The notes below the pieces were generated by a model, which had not been told where the DNA came from, ran no database searches, and was given only the letters and a program-made list of their open reading frames with translations. The position numbers and the translations under genes were made by a program. From CBDCNH01 sp965219015 (lineage in GTDB: Bacteria > Pseudomonadota > Alphaproteobacteria > Rhodobacterales > Rhodobacteraceae), in contig CBDCNH010000013.1 of the NCBI GenBank assembly GCA_965219015.1, positions 868,001-932,000 of the forward strand: 64,000 nucleotides of DNA, in the 5' to 3' direction. Below are positions 1 through 8,566 of this stretch, piece by piece (position 1 is the first letter of the stretch; each line of letters opens with the position of its first letter).

Positions 1-50
1 GCTGGACGCGGGAGAGGGGGTCTAGACGCCGGTCGCGCGAGAGGTGGAGC

Positions 51-570
51 GTGCTGATGCGCCCCGTTCTGCGGCTCGCTTCTGCGGGAGAAGCGAACAT
101 CGGCGAGGCGTCCGACGCGATGGCCGCCGCGTCCGGCCTCACCGGTGACGCGCGCGGGGAGCTGCTCCCGAGCGGCACGCAGCGCGTCATCGCCAACCGC
201 GTGCATTTGGCGCGGAAATATCTCAAGCAGGCCGGGCTGGTGCGACGACGGCGTGATCGACCGCGATCCGCTCGGCGTCGAGCAGGTCTGCGTGCAGGCC
301 AAGCGGGGCGGCCCCAGGAGCGCCGTCGGCGTGCGGGACATCCGCGACTTCTTTGGGGCGCTGAACCTCAAGCGCACGTCGAAGGGCATCTTCGTCACCA
401 CGTCGTCGTTCACCGCGAGCGCCGTCGAGACCGCGCGCGGCCTCGGCCGGCGTATCGTCCTCATCGACGGACGGCGGCTGGCGCAGCGCATGGTGCGCTA
501 CACCGCCGGCTGCCGTGAGGAGGCGGTGCTGCGCGCGCGGCGGGTGGACGGCGCCTTCTTCGAGGACTGA
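51..570 (+). pseudogene. Mrr-type restriction endonuclease remnant
   Basis: Two pieces of one Mrr-family protein lie in different frames. Positions 51-242 encode an Mrr N-terminal winged-helix region (PVLRLA, LLPSGTQRVIANRVHLARKY, LKQAGLV). From about 241 the +1 frame continues with the end of the nuclease domain: DDGVID, then VQAKR (the D...QxK metal-binding motif), GIFVTTSSFT and IVLIDGRRL, ending at the stop at 568-570. E. coli Mrr has about 150 more residues between these blocks, so an internal deletion plus frame change joined them near 241-246. The intact family cleaves methylated DNA; this copy should be dead. The 50 bases to its left hold nothing recognisable. Confidence 0.8.
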
Positions 571-573
571 GCC

Positions 574-1326
574 CTAGAGCCGGATCGCCGACGCAAGCCG
601 GCCGTAGTCGGCTTCGCCGCGGTGGACCGAGCGGCGGTAGGAGTAGAAGCGCGCCTCGTCGGCGTAGGTGCAATGCCCGGTGAAGGTCGCCGCGACGCCG
701 GCGGCACGGAGGCGGGCGAGGCCGTAGGCGGGCAGGTCGAACTGCCGTCGGTCGGCCTCGCCCTCGGCGAAGAAGGCGAGGCTGGCGGGGTCGTCGGCGA
801 CGAAACGGGCCTCGAACTCGGGGCCGACCTCGTAGGCGGCTTGCGTGAGCGACGGTCCGATCGCCGCACGGATGCGGTCGCGCGCGGCGCCGAGCGCCTC
901 CATCGCGGCGACGGTCGCCTCGAGGACGCCGCCGAGCGCGCCTTTCCAGCCGGCATGTGCCGCACCGATCACGCCTGCGTCCGCGTCGGCGAAGAGCACG
1001 GGCTGGCAGTCCGCGGTGAGGATCGCGAGTGCCAGACCGGGTCGGTCGGTGACCATCGCATCGGCCCGGAGGCGCTCTGCCGGGGCCTCGCGCACCGTCA
1101 CGACCTCCGCGGAATGGACCTGCGCCAGCGACACCAGCGACGCGGGGGCCACGCCCATCGCGCCGGCCACGCGGGCGCGGTTGATGGCGACGGCGCCGGC
1201 CTGGTCCGACGAGCCCGGCCCGCAGTTGAGCCCCTCGAAAATCCCCGAGGACGCACCGCCGAGGCGCGTGAAGAAGCCGTGGTGGGCATGCCCGAGTTCG
1301 GGCGCGATGATGATCTCGAGGCTCAC
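574..1326 (-). CDS. pgeF: Peptidoglycan editing factor PgeF (YfiH, laccase-domain)
   Basis: A 250-residue protein of the multicopper-oxidase-like YfiH family, which removes wrongly incorporated residues from peptidoglycan precursors (UDP-MurNAc-L-Ser in E. coli) and whose relatives act on purine nucleosides. The three metal ligands are visible in QVHSAE (His), TADCQPV (Cys) and AHAGWKG (His), and the C-terminal GHCTY...FYSYRR block is typical. The start is GTG at 1326, sharing a GTGA overlap with the upstream midA stop, so it is the last gene of lgt-midA-pgeF and probably translationally coupled. It ends 3 bases from the Mrr remnant. Confidence 0.93.
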   Translation of the reverse strand: MSLEIIIAPELGHAHHGFFTRLGGASSGIFEGLNCGPGSSDQAGAVAINRARVAGAMGVAPASLVSLAQVHSAEVVTVREAPAERLRADAMVTDRPGLALAILTADCQPVLFADADAGVIGAAHAGWKGALGGVLEATVAAMEALGAARDRIRAAIGPSLTQAAYEVGPEFEARFVADDPASLAFFAEGEADRRQFDLPAYGLARLRAAGVAATFTGHCTYADEARFYSYRRSVHRGEADYGRLASAIRL

Positions 1327-2378
1327 GGACCGACTCCGGGCGGCGCCGCTCGCTCCACGGGTGACAGCGCCTGGACCTTGAAGAGGGTGCCCATCCCGGC
1401 CGGATCGGTGAGGCGGCGGAGCGCCGCGAGGTGGGTCGCGAGCCGCTCGCCATCGAGGCCGGTCGCCAGACGCTCGGCGCGCAGTCCGATGCCGAGGCGC
1501 TCGAGGAAGGCGCCTTGCCCGACCGGGCCGTGGACCGCCACCCCATTGGCGGCAGCGGCGAGTGCCGCGAAATCGACGTGCGCGGTCAAGTCGGCCTCGC
1601 CGGGTGCCGCGAGCGGGTCGGCGAAGGCGTGCCGCGAGACCGCTTGCAGCGTGTCGCCGGTGCCGCCGTTCGACCCGTAGTCGATGACGAGCGCCGCGCC
1701 GCCGCGGGCCACGCGCCGCGCGATCTCCATGACGATCCGGTCGGCGGCGGGCCGGATCTCCACGAGCGTCCCCTCCACCTCGGCACGGCCCGCGAGGACC
1801 GCCGGCGCGCTCGGGCCCGTGAGCCCGAAGACGAGCGCCTCGTCCGCGAGCCCCACGACGCGCTCGCGCCAGGCGCCGCCCGCGCGCACGAACTGGCGGA
1901 TCGGCAGGGCGTCGAAGAATTCGTTGGCGACGAGAAGGAGCGGGCGCTCGGGCAGCGCGGCCACATCCGTCAGCCACGTCACCTCGTGCCCGCCCAGCGC
2001 GCGGCGCTGCGCCGCCGCGAGCGCCGGCGAAGCCTCGACGAGATGGATCCGCACCGACGCATGGAACCCCGGCACCCTGCGCGTCGCCCGGAGCGCGTCG
2101 GCCATCAGCGTGCCCCGCCCCGGTCCGAGCTCTGCCAGCGTGACCGGCGCGGGGCTGCCCTGGTCGAGCCAGGTCTGCGCCAGCGCCAGTCCGATGAGCT
2201 CGCCGAACATCTGGCTGATCTCGGGCGCGGTCACGAAATCGCCGGCCGAGCCGAACGGGGTGCGCGTCGTGTAGTAGCCGTGGACGGGGTGCAGCAGGCA
2301 TTCGGTCATGTAGTCGGCCACCGTGATCGGTCCGTCGGCGCGGACGCGCGCGGCGATCAGGCGGCCGAGCGGCGTCAC
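1323..2378 (-). CDS. Class I SAM-dependent methyltransferase, MidA/NDUFAF7 family
   Basis: A 351-residue member of the MidA/NDUFAF7 (DUF185) family. The mitochondrial homologue methylates an arginine of a complex I subunit during assembly; the bacterial substrate is not established. The N-terminal MTECLLHPVHGYYT and FVTAPEISQMFGE blocks are diagnostic, followed by the SAM-binding loop ELGPGRGTLMAD and the NEFFDALPI motif. The GTG start at 2378 overlaps the lgt stop by four bases (GTGA), and its own stop overlaps the pgeF start the same way, giving a tightly coupled three-gene unit. Confidence 0.93.
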   Translation of the reverse strand: MTPLGRLIAARVRADGPITVADYMTECLLHPVHGYYTTRTPFGSAGDFVTAPEISQMFGELIGLALAQTWLDQGSPAPVTLAELGPGRGTLMADALRATRRVPGFHASVRIHLVEASPALAAAQRRALGGHEVTWLTDVAALPERPLLLVANEFFDALPIRQFVRAGGAWRERVVGLADEALVFGLTGPSAPAVLAGRAEVEGTLVEIRPAADRIVMEIARRVARGGAALVIDYGSNGGTGDTLQAVSRHAFADPLAAPGEADLTAHVDFAALAAAANGVAVHGPVGQGAFLERLGIGLRAERLATGLDGERLATHLAALRRLTDPAGMGTLFKVQALSPVERAAPPGVGP

Positions 2379-3286
2379 GCGGGCGCTTCGCGCCGCCGCG
2401 CAGGCTGGCGCGCGAGCGCGATCATCGCGAGCCCGAGCAGCACCATCGGCAGCGACAGCACCTGTCCCATCGTAAGGCCCCACGCACCGACGCTCACGAC
2501 ATGGCCGTAGGGATTGCCGGGACCGATGAACTGCGCGTCCGCAAGGCGGAAGAACTCGACGACGATCCGCGCCGTGCCGTAGCCCGCGAGAAAGAGCCCG
2601 GTGAGCCGCCCCGGCCAGCTGAGCCAGCCGGTCCGCCAGGCGACCCAGAGAAGCAGCGCGCCCAGAAGGATGCCCTCCATCCCCGCCTCGTAGAGCTGCG
2701 ACGGGTGCCGTCCGCAGGGGCCCACCCAGTCGAGCGGACAGTCCTGCGCCCGCTCGCCCGGAAAGACCACGCCCCAGGGCAGGTGCGTCGGCCGGCCCCA
2801 CAGCTCGGCGTTGACGAAGTTGGCGAGCCGGCCGAGCAGCAGCCCGATCGGCGTGCCGAGCGCCAGGGCGTCGGCAGCCGACAGCAGCCGGATGCGGTTG
2901 CGCCAGCAGAACAGGGCGGCCGCCACAACGACGCCGACCATGCCGCCGTGGAACGACATGCCGCCTTCCCAGACGTAGAGCGCCGACAGCGGGGCCGCGA
3001 GGAACTCCTCCGGCGCGTAGAAGAACACGAACCCGAGCCGGCCGCCGACGATCACGCCGAGGATCACGGAGGTGAAGAGCCCCTCGGCCTCGGCGGCGGT
3101 CATCGGCGAGACGCCCCCGGGCCAGAGCCGCGCCGCCCGGATGGCCCGGAGCGCCATGCGCCAGCCGATGAGCAGCCCGACGATATAGGCCACCGCGTAC
3201 CAGCGCAGCGAGAGCGTGGCGAAGCCTGCGTCGAGGCTGAACACCTCGGGATGGAGCCAGGTCGGGAACGGGATCAGCGCGCGCAA
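2375..3286 (-). CDS. lgt: Prolipoprotein diacylglyceryl transferase Lgt
   Basis: Inner-membrane enzyme (303 residues) that transfers diacylglycerol from phosphatidylglycerol to the lipobox cysteine of prolipoproteins. The N-terminal RWYAVAYIVGLLIGW segment, the HGGM motif and the Lgt signature GRLANFVNAELWGRPT are all present, with about seven hydrophobic segments. The start is taken as TTG at 3286 because GGAGG stands just upstream (about 5 bases) and the product then begins MRALIPFPTWL, as is usual. It leads the lgt-midA-pgeF operon and is divergent from ubiK. Its substrates include the lipoproteins encoded at 23957 and 29765. Confidence 0.96.
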   Translation of the reverse strand: MRALIPFPTWLHPEVFSLDAGFATLSLRWYAVAYIVGLLIGWRMALRAIRAARLWPGGVSPMTAAEAEGLFTSVILGVIVGGRLGFVFFYAPEEFLAAPLSALYVWEGGMSFHGGMVGVVVAAALFCWRNRIRLLSAADALALGTPIGLLLGRLANFVNAELWGRPTHLPWGVVFPGERAQDCPLDWVGPCGRHPSQLYEAGMEGILLGALLLWVAWRTGWLSWPGRLTGLFLAGYGTARIVVEFFRLADAQFIGPGNPYGHVVSVGAWGLTMGQVLSLPMVLLGLAMIALARQPARRREAPA

Positions 3287-3391
3287 GGGGGCCTCCTTCG
3301 GGCTCGACAGACTGCCCCTCGCGGGCGAAGTCAACCTTGCCGCAGGGGCGCGGGCGCCCCATATCCGACGCGAACGAGAGGGAGGCGGCCG

Positions 3392-3634
3392 GTGCAGACG
3401 CGCAACAGGTTCTTTGACGACATATCGCAGCTGATGACCAACGCGATGGGCGTGGCGCAGGGCGCGCGCGAGGAGGCGGAGACGGCGATCAAGAGCCGCA
3501 TCGACCGCTGGCTTGCCGATCGCGACTTCGTCACGCGCGAGGAGTTCGACGCCGTGCGCGCGATGGCGCAGAAGGCACGGGAGGAGAACGATGCGTTGAA
3601 GGCGCGGCTCGACGCGATGGGCAAGTCCGCCTGA
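3392..3634 (+). CDS. ubiK: Ubiquinone biosynthesis accessory factor UbiK (YqiC/BMFP family)
   Basis: A small (80-residue) protein with the BMFP/YqiC pattern: an N-terminal amphipathic segment (NRFFDDISQLMTNAMGVAQG) and a C-terminal heptad-rich helix containing VTREEFDAVRAMAQKAREEN, expected to form a trimeric coiled coil. In enterobacteria UbiK supports the late steps of ubiquinone synthesis with UbiJ and binds lipid. The GTG start at 3392 has GGAGG upstream; no ATG gives a complete N-terminus. It is divergent from lgt and followed by a 7-bp hairpin. Confidence 0.85.
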   Translation: MQTRNRFFDDISQLMTNAMGVAQGAREEAETAIKSRIDRWLADRDFVTREEFDAVRAMAQKAREENDALKARLDAMGKSA

Positions 3635-4205
3635 GCCGAGCCTGCCGCCCCTGACCGGAGGGCGCGCCAGGGCTCTGGCGCAGTCGTCGTGGCGGCGTGC
3701 CGATCCCATCTTCGGGCCGGCGCCAATCCGGGTCCGGGCTTCGGACCTGACCTGAGCGGTGTCGGCGCGCCTTGGTGCGGGATGGTCTTCTTAGCGGCCG
3801 AGGTCGCAATTGGCCCCGGTCCGATGACTTGCGTCGCCGTCGAGATCTGCCAATCGGCCGCCGAGCTGGGGCCGGAGCTCGGTGCAGCGCACCTGGCCGG
3901 CGACGAGCCCGCGAGGTCGGACCCGGGCTTACGTATTGCCCGCGCCAGCGTGTCCGACGGCCGGTGCTGCGGGTGCCGCGGGCCTCGCGCGTTCACCCCA
4001 AGCGCGGTGCTCGTCGGTCGCTATGGGTGCTGCGTCGCCCCCCCACGGTTTTTCGCGACCGGGCGCCGCGAAACCGCTTTACAGGGTCCGTAGCAAGGCA
4101 CACCATATCTGGGAGGGTTTTTTTCACCGACCGCCCCTCATTGTTCGACACCCTGCTCGTAGTAGAGCGATGCCCTGCGCCGAGCTAAGCTGAGGAGGCC
4201 GAGCC
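3635..4205. other. 571-base intergenic region without a recognisable gene
   Basis: Largest gene-free stretch in the window. Open frames here give low-complexity translations without family features. It contains the hairpin at 3664-3681, a second 7-bp stem TTTCGCG/CGCGAAA at 4051-4057/4067-4073, and an AT-richer stretch with a 7-T run near 4116-4125 that may be part of the promoter region of the following operon. A small RNA cannot be excluded, but no SRP RNA, tmRNA, RNase P or 6S signature was recognised. Confidence 0.5.
3664..3681 (+). terminator. Hairpin downstream of ubiK (weak terminator candidate)
   Basis: A perfect 7-bp stem (GCGCCAG/CTGGCGC) with a GGCT loop lies 30 bases past the ubiK stop. 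No T-run follows, so it would be at best a Rho-assisted or mRNA-stabilising structure. Confidence 0.35.
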
Positions 4206-4706
4206 GTGGCGCTTTCAGAGACCTATGCCGTCGACGACGTCCACCCGATCGACATCGTCGAGACGCTCGCCGAGCGGCACGACTGGGACTTCGACCGCGT
4301 CGGCGACGACCAGATCGCGATGTCGGTCGAGGGGCAGTGGCGGACCTATTCGATCACGCTCGCCTGGTCGCCTCGGGACGAGACGCTGCGCCTCATCTGC
4401 ACCTTCGAGATCGACCCGCCCGCGGACCGGCTCGGCGGGCTTTACGACGTCCTCAACCGCGCCAACGACCTCTGCTGGACCGGCGCGTTCTCGTTCTGGG
4501 TCGAGCAGAAGCTGATGGTCTTCCGCTACGGGCTCCTCCTCGCCGGCGGGCAGGTGGCGGGCCCGGAGCAGATCGGCGGCGCGATCGACGCCGCCGTCGA
4601 AGCCTGCGAGCGCTTCTACCCGGCGTTCCAGCTCGTCTCGTGGACCGACCGCACGCCCGCCGACGCGATGCAGGTCGCCATCGCGCGAGCCTACGGGCGG
4701 GCATGA
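4206..4706 (+). CDS. YbjN domain-containing protein
   Basis: A 166-residue protein of the YbjN superfamily, a tetratricopeptide-like fold related to secretion chaperones; alphaproteobacterial members are common but have no settled role. Recognisable features are an N-terminal helix pair (HPIDIVETLAERHDWDF), a central beta region (WRTYSITLAWSP, RLICTFEI) and a C-terminal helix with GGAIDAAVEACERFYPAFQLV. The GTG start at 4206 has GAGGAGG about 7 bases upstream. Its stop overlaps the proC start (ATGA), and this YbjN-proC order recurs in Rhodobacterales. Confidence 0.85.
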   Translation: MALSETYAVDDVHPIDIVETLAERHDWDFDRVGDDQIAMSVEGQWRTYSITLAWSPRDETLRLICTFEIDPPADRLGGLYDVLNRANDLCWTGAFSFWVEQKLMVFRYGLLLAGGQVAGPEQIGGAIDAAVEACERFYPAFQLVSWTDRTPADAMQVAIARAYGRA

Positions 4707-5494
4707 TCCCGGACGCCGTCGCACGACACGGGCTCGTCCTCGTCGGCTGCGGCAAGATGGGGTCGGCGCTGCTGGCGGGCTGGCTCCGTGACGGGCTCGC
4801 GCCCGGCGCCATCACGGTCGTCGAGCCTGCACCGTCGGACTGGCTGCGGGGCACGGGGGTTTCGGTCGGCCCACCGCCGCGAGATCCGGCGGTGGTGGTC
4901 GTCGCGGTCAAGCCGCAGGTGATGGCGGAGGCGTTGCCGGGGCTTGCGGAGATGCTGCCGGGCGCGGTCATCTCGATTGCCGCCGGCACGCCGATCGCGC
5001 GCTTCGAGGCGGTGTGGCCCGCAGGCACGCCGGTCGTGCGCGCGATGCCGAACACGCCCGCGGCGATCGGCCAGGGGATCACGGCCATCGTCGGGCATCC
5101 CGCCGCGATCGACCTCGCCGAGGCGCTCATGGGTGCCGTAGGCGCGGTGGTGCGGCTCGACGCGGAGGCGGACCTCGATGCCGTGACGGCGCTGTCGGGG
5201 TCGGGGCCGGCCTATGTGTTTCACCTCATCGAGGCGATGACCGCGGCCGGGGTGGCCCTCGGGCTGACCGATACCCTGGCCGCACGGCTCGCGACGGCGA
5301 CCGTGGCCGGCGCGGGCGCGCTTGCCGTGGCGGCCGCACGACCGGCGGCGGAGCTCCGGGCCGACGTGACGAGCCCGGCGGGCACCACGGCCGCGTCGCT
5401 CGCGGTCCTGATGGACACCGAGACGGGGCTCGCGCCGCTCATCGCACGCGCGATGGCCGCGGCGGCGGCGCGGTCGCGCGCGCTGTCGGCATGA
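4703..5494 (+). CDS. proC: Pyrroline-5-carboxylate reductase
   Basis: Catalyses the last step of proline synthesis, NAD(P)H reduction of 1-pyrroline-5-carboxylate. The 263-residue product has the N-terminal Rossmann loop VGCGKMGSALLAGW, the VKPQVM segment, the MPNTPAAIGQG loop and the signature ALSGSGPAYVF...EAM, with the C-terminal DVTSPAGTTAASL motif that lines the active site. Start ATG at 4703 overlaps the YbjN stop (ATGA), and its stop overlaps the next start (ATGA), so it is the second gene of a four-gene operon. Confidence 0.95.
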   Translation: MIPDAVARHGLVLVGCGKMGSALLAGWLRDGLAPGAITVVEPAPSDWLRGTGVSVGPPPRDPAVVVVAVKPQVMAEALPGLAEMLPGAVISIAAGTPIARFEAVWPAGTPVVRAMPNTPAAIGQGITAIVGHPAAIDLAEALMGAVGAVVRLDAEADLDAVTALSGSGPAYVFHLIEAMTAAGVALGLTDTLAARLATATVAGAGALAVAAARPAAELRADVTSPAGTTAASLAVLMDTETGLAPLIARAMAAAAARSRALSA

Positions 5495-5829
5495 AGCCTG
5501 AAGTGACCTGGGACGACTTCGCGCGGCTCGATCTCCGCGTCGGCCGGATCACCCGCGCGGAGCCCTTTCCGGAGGCGCGGACGCCCGCGATCCGGCTCTG
5601 GATCGACTTCGGCACGCTCGGCGAGAAGCGGAGCTCGGCGCAGCTCACCCGGCACTACACGCCCGCGACGCTCGTCGGGCGGCTGGTCGTGGCGGTGGTC
5701 AACTTCCCGCCGCGCCAGATCGGGCCGGTGCGTTCGGAGGTGCTGGTGCTCGGGCTTCCGGACGCCGACGGGGCGGTGGTGCTGCTTCAGCCCGAGCGCG
5801 ACGTGCCGCTCGGCGGCGAGGTGTTCTGA
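5491..5829 (+). CDS. CsaA-like tRNA-binding domain protein
   Basis: A 112-residue stand-alone EMAP/tRNA-binding OB-fold protein. The characteristic LDLRVGRITRAEPFPEARTPA start, the KRSSAQLTRHYTP segment and the VVNFPPRQIGPVRSEVLVLG motif match the CsaA family, reported as a secretion-related chaperone and tRNA binder in Bacillus. It is the full length of the family. Both junctions are overlapping (ATGA with proC; TGATG with the following dehydrogenase), so expression should be coupled. Confidence 0.9.
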   Translation: MKPEVTWDDFARLDLRVGRITRAEPFPEARTPAIRLWIDFGTLGEKRSSAQLTRHYTPATLVGRLVVAVVNFPPRQIGPVRSEVLVLGLPDADGAVVLLQPERDVPLGGEVF

Positions 5830-6779
5830 TGCGCGTGCTCGTCACGCGGCGGCTGCCGGAGCGGGTCACGGCGGCGGTCCGCGCGCGCTTCGACGCCAAG
5901 GTCCGGGACGAGACGGCGCCGCTCTCGCCCGAGGCGGCTGCCGCGGGGCTGCGCGACTTCGACGCCGTGCTCGCCACCATCGGTGACCCGTTCGACGCCG
6001 CGGCCTTCGGCGCGGTGCCGGCGCCGCGCTGCCGGCTCATCGCCAACTTCGGCGTGGGCGTGAACCACATCGACCTCGGCGCCGCCAAGGCCGCGGGCGT
6101 CGCGGTGACGAACACGCCGGGCGTCGTGACCGACGCCACCGCGGACCTCGCGATGACGCTCCTCCTGATGGTGGCCCGTCGCGCGGGCGAGGGCGAGCGG
6201 CTCGTCCGGGGCGGAAGCTGGCAAGGCTGGCACCCGACGCAGATGCTCGGCACGCATGTGACCGGGCGCACCATCGGCATCGTGGGCATGGGCCGGATCG
6301 GGCAGGCGGTGGCGCGGCGGGCGCACCACGGCTTCGGGATGCGGGTGCTCGCGTTCAACCGCAGCCCGGTCGGCGACGCGGGCCTGCCGTTCGCGCAGGT
6401 GGCGCTGCGGGAGCTGCTGGGGCAGGCGGACTTCGTGGTGGTCGCGGTGCCGGGCGGCCCGGCGACGCGGCACCTCATCGACGGCGCGGCGCTCGGCGCG
6501 ATGCAGCGGGCGGCCTTCCTCGTCAACATCTCGAGGGGCGACGTGGTGGACGAGGCGGCGCTCATTGAGGCGCTGGAGACGGGGCGCATCGCGGGCGCCG
6601 GGCTCGACGTCTACGAGCGCGAGCCCGTGGTGCCCGACCGGCTCCGGGCGCTCGAGACCGTCGTGCTGCTGCCGCATCTCGGCACCGCGGCGCTCGAGGT
6701 GAGGGAGGCGATGGGAATGAAGGCGCTCGACAACCTCGCGGCATTTGCCGAAGGCCGCGCGCTGCCGAACCCGGTCTGA
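5829..6779 (+). CDS. D-isomer specific 2-hydroxyacid dehydrogenase (glyoxylate/hydroxypyruvate reductase type)
   Basis: A 316-residue NAD(P)-dependent dehydrogenase of the D-2-hydroxyacid family, closest in motifs to the GyaR/glycerate dehydrogenase branch. Seen in order: substrate loop NFGVGVNHID, the cofactor-binding GIVGMGRIGQAVARRA, catalytic Arg in NISRGDVVDEAAL, Glu in DVYEREP and His in LLPHLGTA. Likely substrates are glyoxylate or hydroxypyruvate; the exact one cannot be read from sequence. It is the last gene of the YbjN-proC-CsaA operon (TGATG junction) and is followed by a 9-bp hairpin at 6887-6908. Confidence 0.9.
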   Translation: MRVLVTRRLPERVTAAVRARFDAKVRDETAPLSPEAAAAGLRDFDAVLATIGDPFDAAAFGAVPAPRCRLIANFGVGVNHIDLGAAKAAGVAVTNTPGVVTDATADLAMTLLLMVARRAGEGERLVRGGSWQGWHPTQMLGTHVTGRTIGIVGMGRIGQAVARRAHHGFGMRVLAFNRSPVGDAGLPFAQVALRELLGQADFVVVAVPGGPATRHLIDGAALGAMQRAAFLVNISRGDVVDEAALIEALETGRIAGAGLDVYEREPVVPDRLRALETVVLLPHLGTAALEVREAMGMKALDNLAAFAEGRALPNPV

Positions 6780-6886
6780 CGGGGCGCGAGAGGGCCGGCG
6801 GGCGCCGCTGCACATACGCTCCGGGATGCCCGGAAACCGATCAAGCGCGGACCCACCCGCCAAGCGACACCCGAACAGGGCGCCGC

Positions 6887-6908
6887 CCGGAGGGAGACCT
6901 CCCTCCGG
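6887..6908. terminator. Perfect 9-bp inverted repeat, terminator-like
   Basis: CCGGAGGGA and TCCCTCCGG separated by GACC form a strong hairpin between the convergent dehydrogenase and helicase genes. It lacks a T-run on either side, so a bidirectional, Rho-independent action is uncertain. Confidence 0.4.
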
Positions 6909-7031
6909 CCCCTACGCGGCCGGCAAGGAAACGCGCCTGCCGGCCTCATACTCGCACGCTCCGGTCGCCCGGAGCCCCCGGTATGCCAGAGCGGTCCTCA
7001 AATCGGCTTAACGGTTAAAATCGACAGCGTT

Positions 7032-8318
7032 TCAGGCGCTGCGGCGCATCCCGCCCCGCGCCGGGCGCGCGCCGGGCTGGCGCGGCCGCCCTGCGCCCGG
7101 CTTGCCCGCCTTGAAGCCTCCAGGCTTCGCGCCGCCGCCGCGCCGCGCGCCGCCGTTGCCTGGCGCCTTCGGCGGCACGAAGTCGGCAGGCGGGGCCACG
7201 CCGCCGATGCGCGGGATCTCGATCTTCATCGTCTTCTCGATGGCGCGCAGCTCGGCAATCTCGGCGGGCGCGCAGAACGCCACCGCCCGGCCCGCAGCCC
7301 CCGCCCGCGCGGTACGGCCGATGCGGTGGACGTAGTTCTCGGGCACGTTCGGCAGGTCGTAGTTGTAGACGTGCCGCACGCCGGGGATGTCGATCCCGCG
7401 CGCGGCCACGTCGGTCGCGACGAGCACGAGGAGCTGGCCCTCGCGGAACGCCTTCAGCGTGCGCTCGCGCTGGCTCTGGCTCTTGTTGCCGTGGATCGAG
7501 CCCGCGGCGAAGCCCCAGGAGACGAGGAGCTTCATCAGCTTCTCCGCGCCATGCTTGGTGCGCGAGAACACCAGCGCCATCTCGCCCGGATGCGCGTCGA
7601 GGTAGGTGCGGAGCAGCGTCGCCTTGTCGCCCTGCCCGGTGAAGTGGACGCCCTGCTCGATGCGGTCGGCGACCTTGCCCGGCGGTGCCGCCTCGACGCG
7701 GACGGGATGGTCGAGGTAGGTCGCGGCGAGCTCGGCCATCTGCTTCGGCATGGTGGCGGAGAAGAGCATCGTCTGGCGCTCGGCCGGCAGCAGCTTCGCG
7801 ATCTTCCTGAGCGCATGGATGAAGCCCAGGTCGAGCATCTGGTCGGCCTCGTCGAGGACGAGGTAGCGCGTGTCGTCGAGCGAGAGCGCGCGGCGCTCGA
7901 GAAGGTCGATGAGCCGCCCCGGCGTCGCCACGAGGACGTCGGTGCCGCGCGCGAGCTTCGTCGTCTGCGCGAAGATCGACGCCCCGCCGACCACGGTGAC
8001 GACCTTCAGATGCGTGCCGCGGGTGAAGGCGGTGAGGTTGTCGGCGATCTGGTTCACGAGCTCGCGCGTCGGCGCGAGGATCAGCGCGCGCACCGATTTC
8101 GGCGCGGGCGCGCGACCGATCGCCATGATGCGGTGGACGAGCGGCAGTCCGAACGCGGCGGTCTTGCCGGTGCCGGTCTGGGCGAGGCCCATCAGGTCGC
8201 GCCCGTCCATGAGGTGCGGGATCGCCTGCGTCTGGATCGGCGTGGGCGTGGCGAAGCCGGCGCCCGCGAGCGCCTTGAGGAGGGTGGGGTTGAGCCCCAG
8301 GGTATCGAAGTCGGACAA
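7032..8318 (-). CDS. DEAD-box RNA helicase (RhlE-like)
   Basis: ATP-dependent RNA helicase of 428 residues. All core motifs are visible: the Q motif (PTPIQTQAI), Walker A AQTGTGKT, PTRELV, TPGRL, DEAD (LDEADQMLDLGF), SAT (LFSATMPKQM), and motif VI HRIGRTARAG. A Gly/Arg/Pro-rich basic tail (from about residue 375) probably adds RNA affinity, as in RhlE-type helicases. The start is inferred as TTG at 8318, giving MSDFDTLGL; a GAAAGG sits upstream and no ATG is near. About 250 bases without a gene precede it, a long leader that would suit cold or stress control, though none is proven. Confidence 0.92.
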   Translation of the reverse strand: MSDFDTLGLNPTLLKALAGAGFATPTPIQTQAIPHLMDGRDLMGLAQTGTGKTAAFGLPLVHRIMAIGRAPAPKSVRALILAPTRELVNQIADNLTAFTRGTHLKVVTVVGGASIFAQTTKLARGTDVLVATPGRLIDLLERRALSLDDTRYLVLDEADQMLDLGFIHALRKIAKLLPAERQTMLFSATMPKQMAELAATYLDHPVRVEAAPPGKVADRIEQGVHFTGQGDKATLLRTYLDAHPGEMALVFSRTKHGAEKLMKLLVSWGFAAGSIHGNKSQSQRERTLKAFREGQLLVLVATDVAARGIDIPGVRHVYNYDLPNVPENYVHRIGRTARAGAAGRAVAFCAPAEIAELRAIEKTMKIEIPRIGGVAPPADFVPPKAPGNGGARRGGGAKPGGFKAGKPGAGRPRQPGARPARGGMRRSA

Positions 8319-8566
8319 AGTCTTGCCTTTCAGGGGGCAGGACGAAGGTCCGGCCCGGAAACGGGGCACCGGGCGCCTGCGAGGGCACCTTGATGCGCGA
8401 GGGATGCGGACGCTGGCTGCGGCCGCGGAACCCTGCGTGAATGGGGCTGTGGAGCCTTCCCGAGGGAAGCGAACTGGCCGCGCCGGAGCCGGTCTGGCGG
8501 ACTGCTCACGCGGCAGTCGGGCGGGGCTGCGGGTGAGATGGCGCGCGCAGCCCCCGAAGTCAAGCG

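Noticed and set aside
3689..4093. Candidate small protein in the 3635-4205 gap
   Set aside because: No ribosome site of note, irregular composition with many Cys/Pro/Gly, and no recognisable family; competing frames on both strands look equally random.
3635..4205. SRP RNA, tmRNA, RNase P or 6S RNA in the gap
   Set aside because: None of the conserved core sequences of these RNAs was found on either strand by eye.
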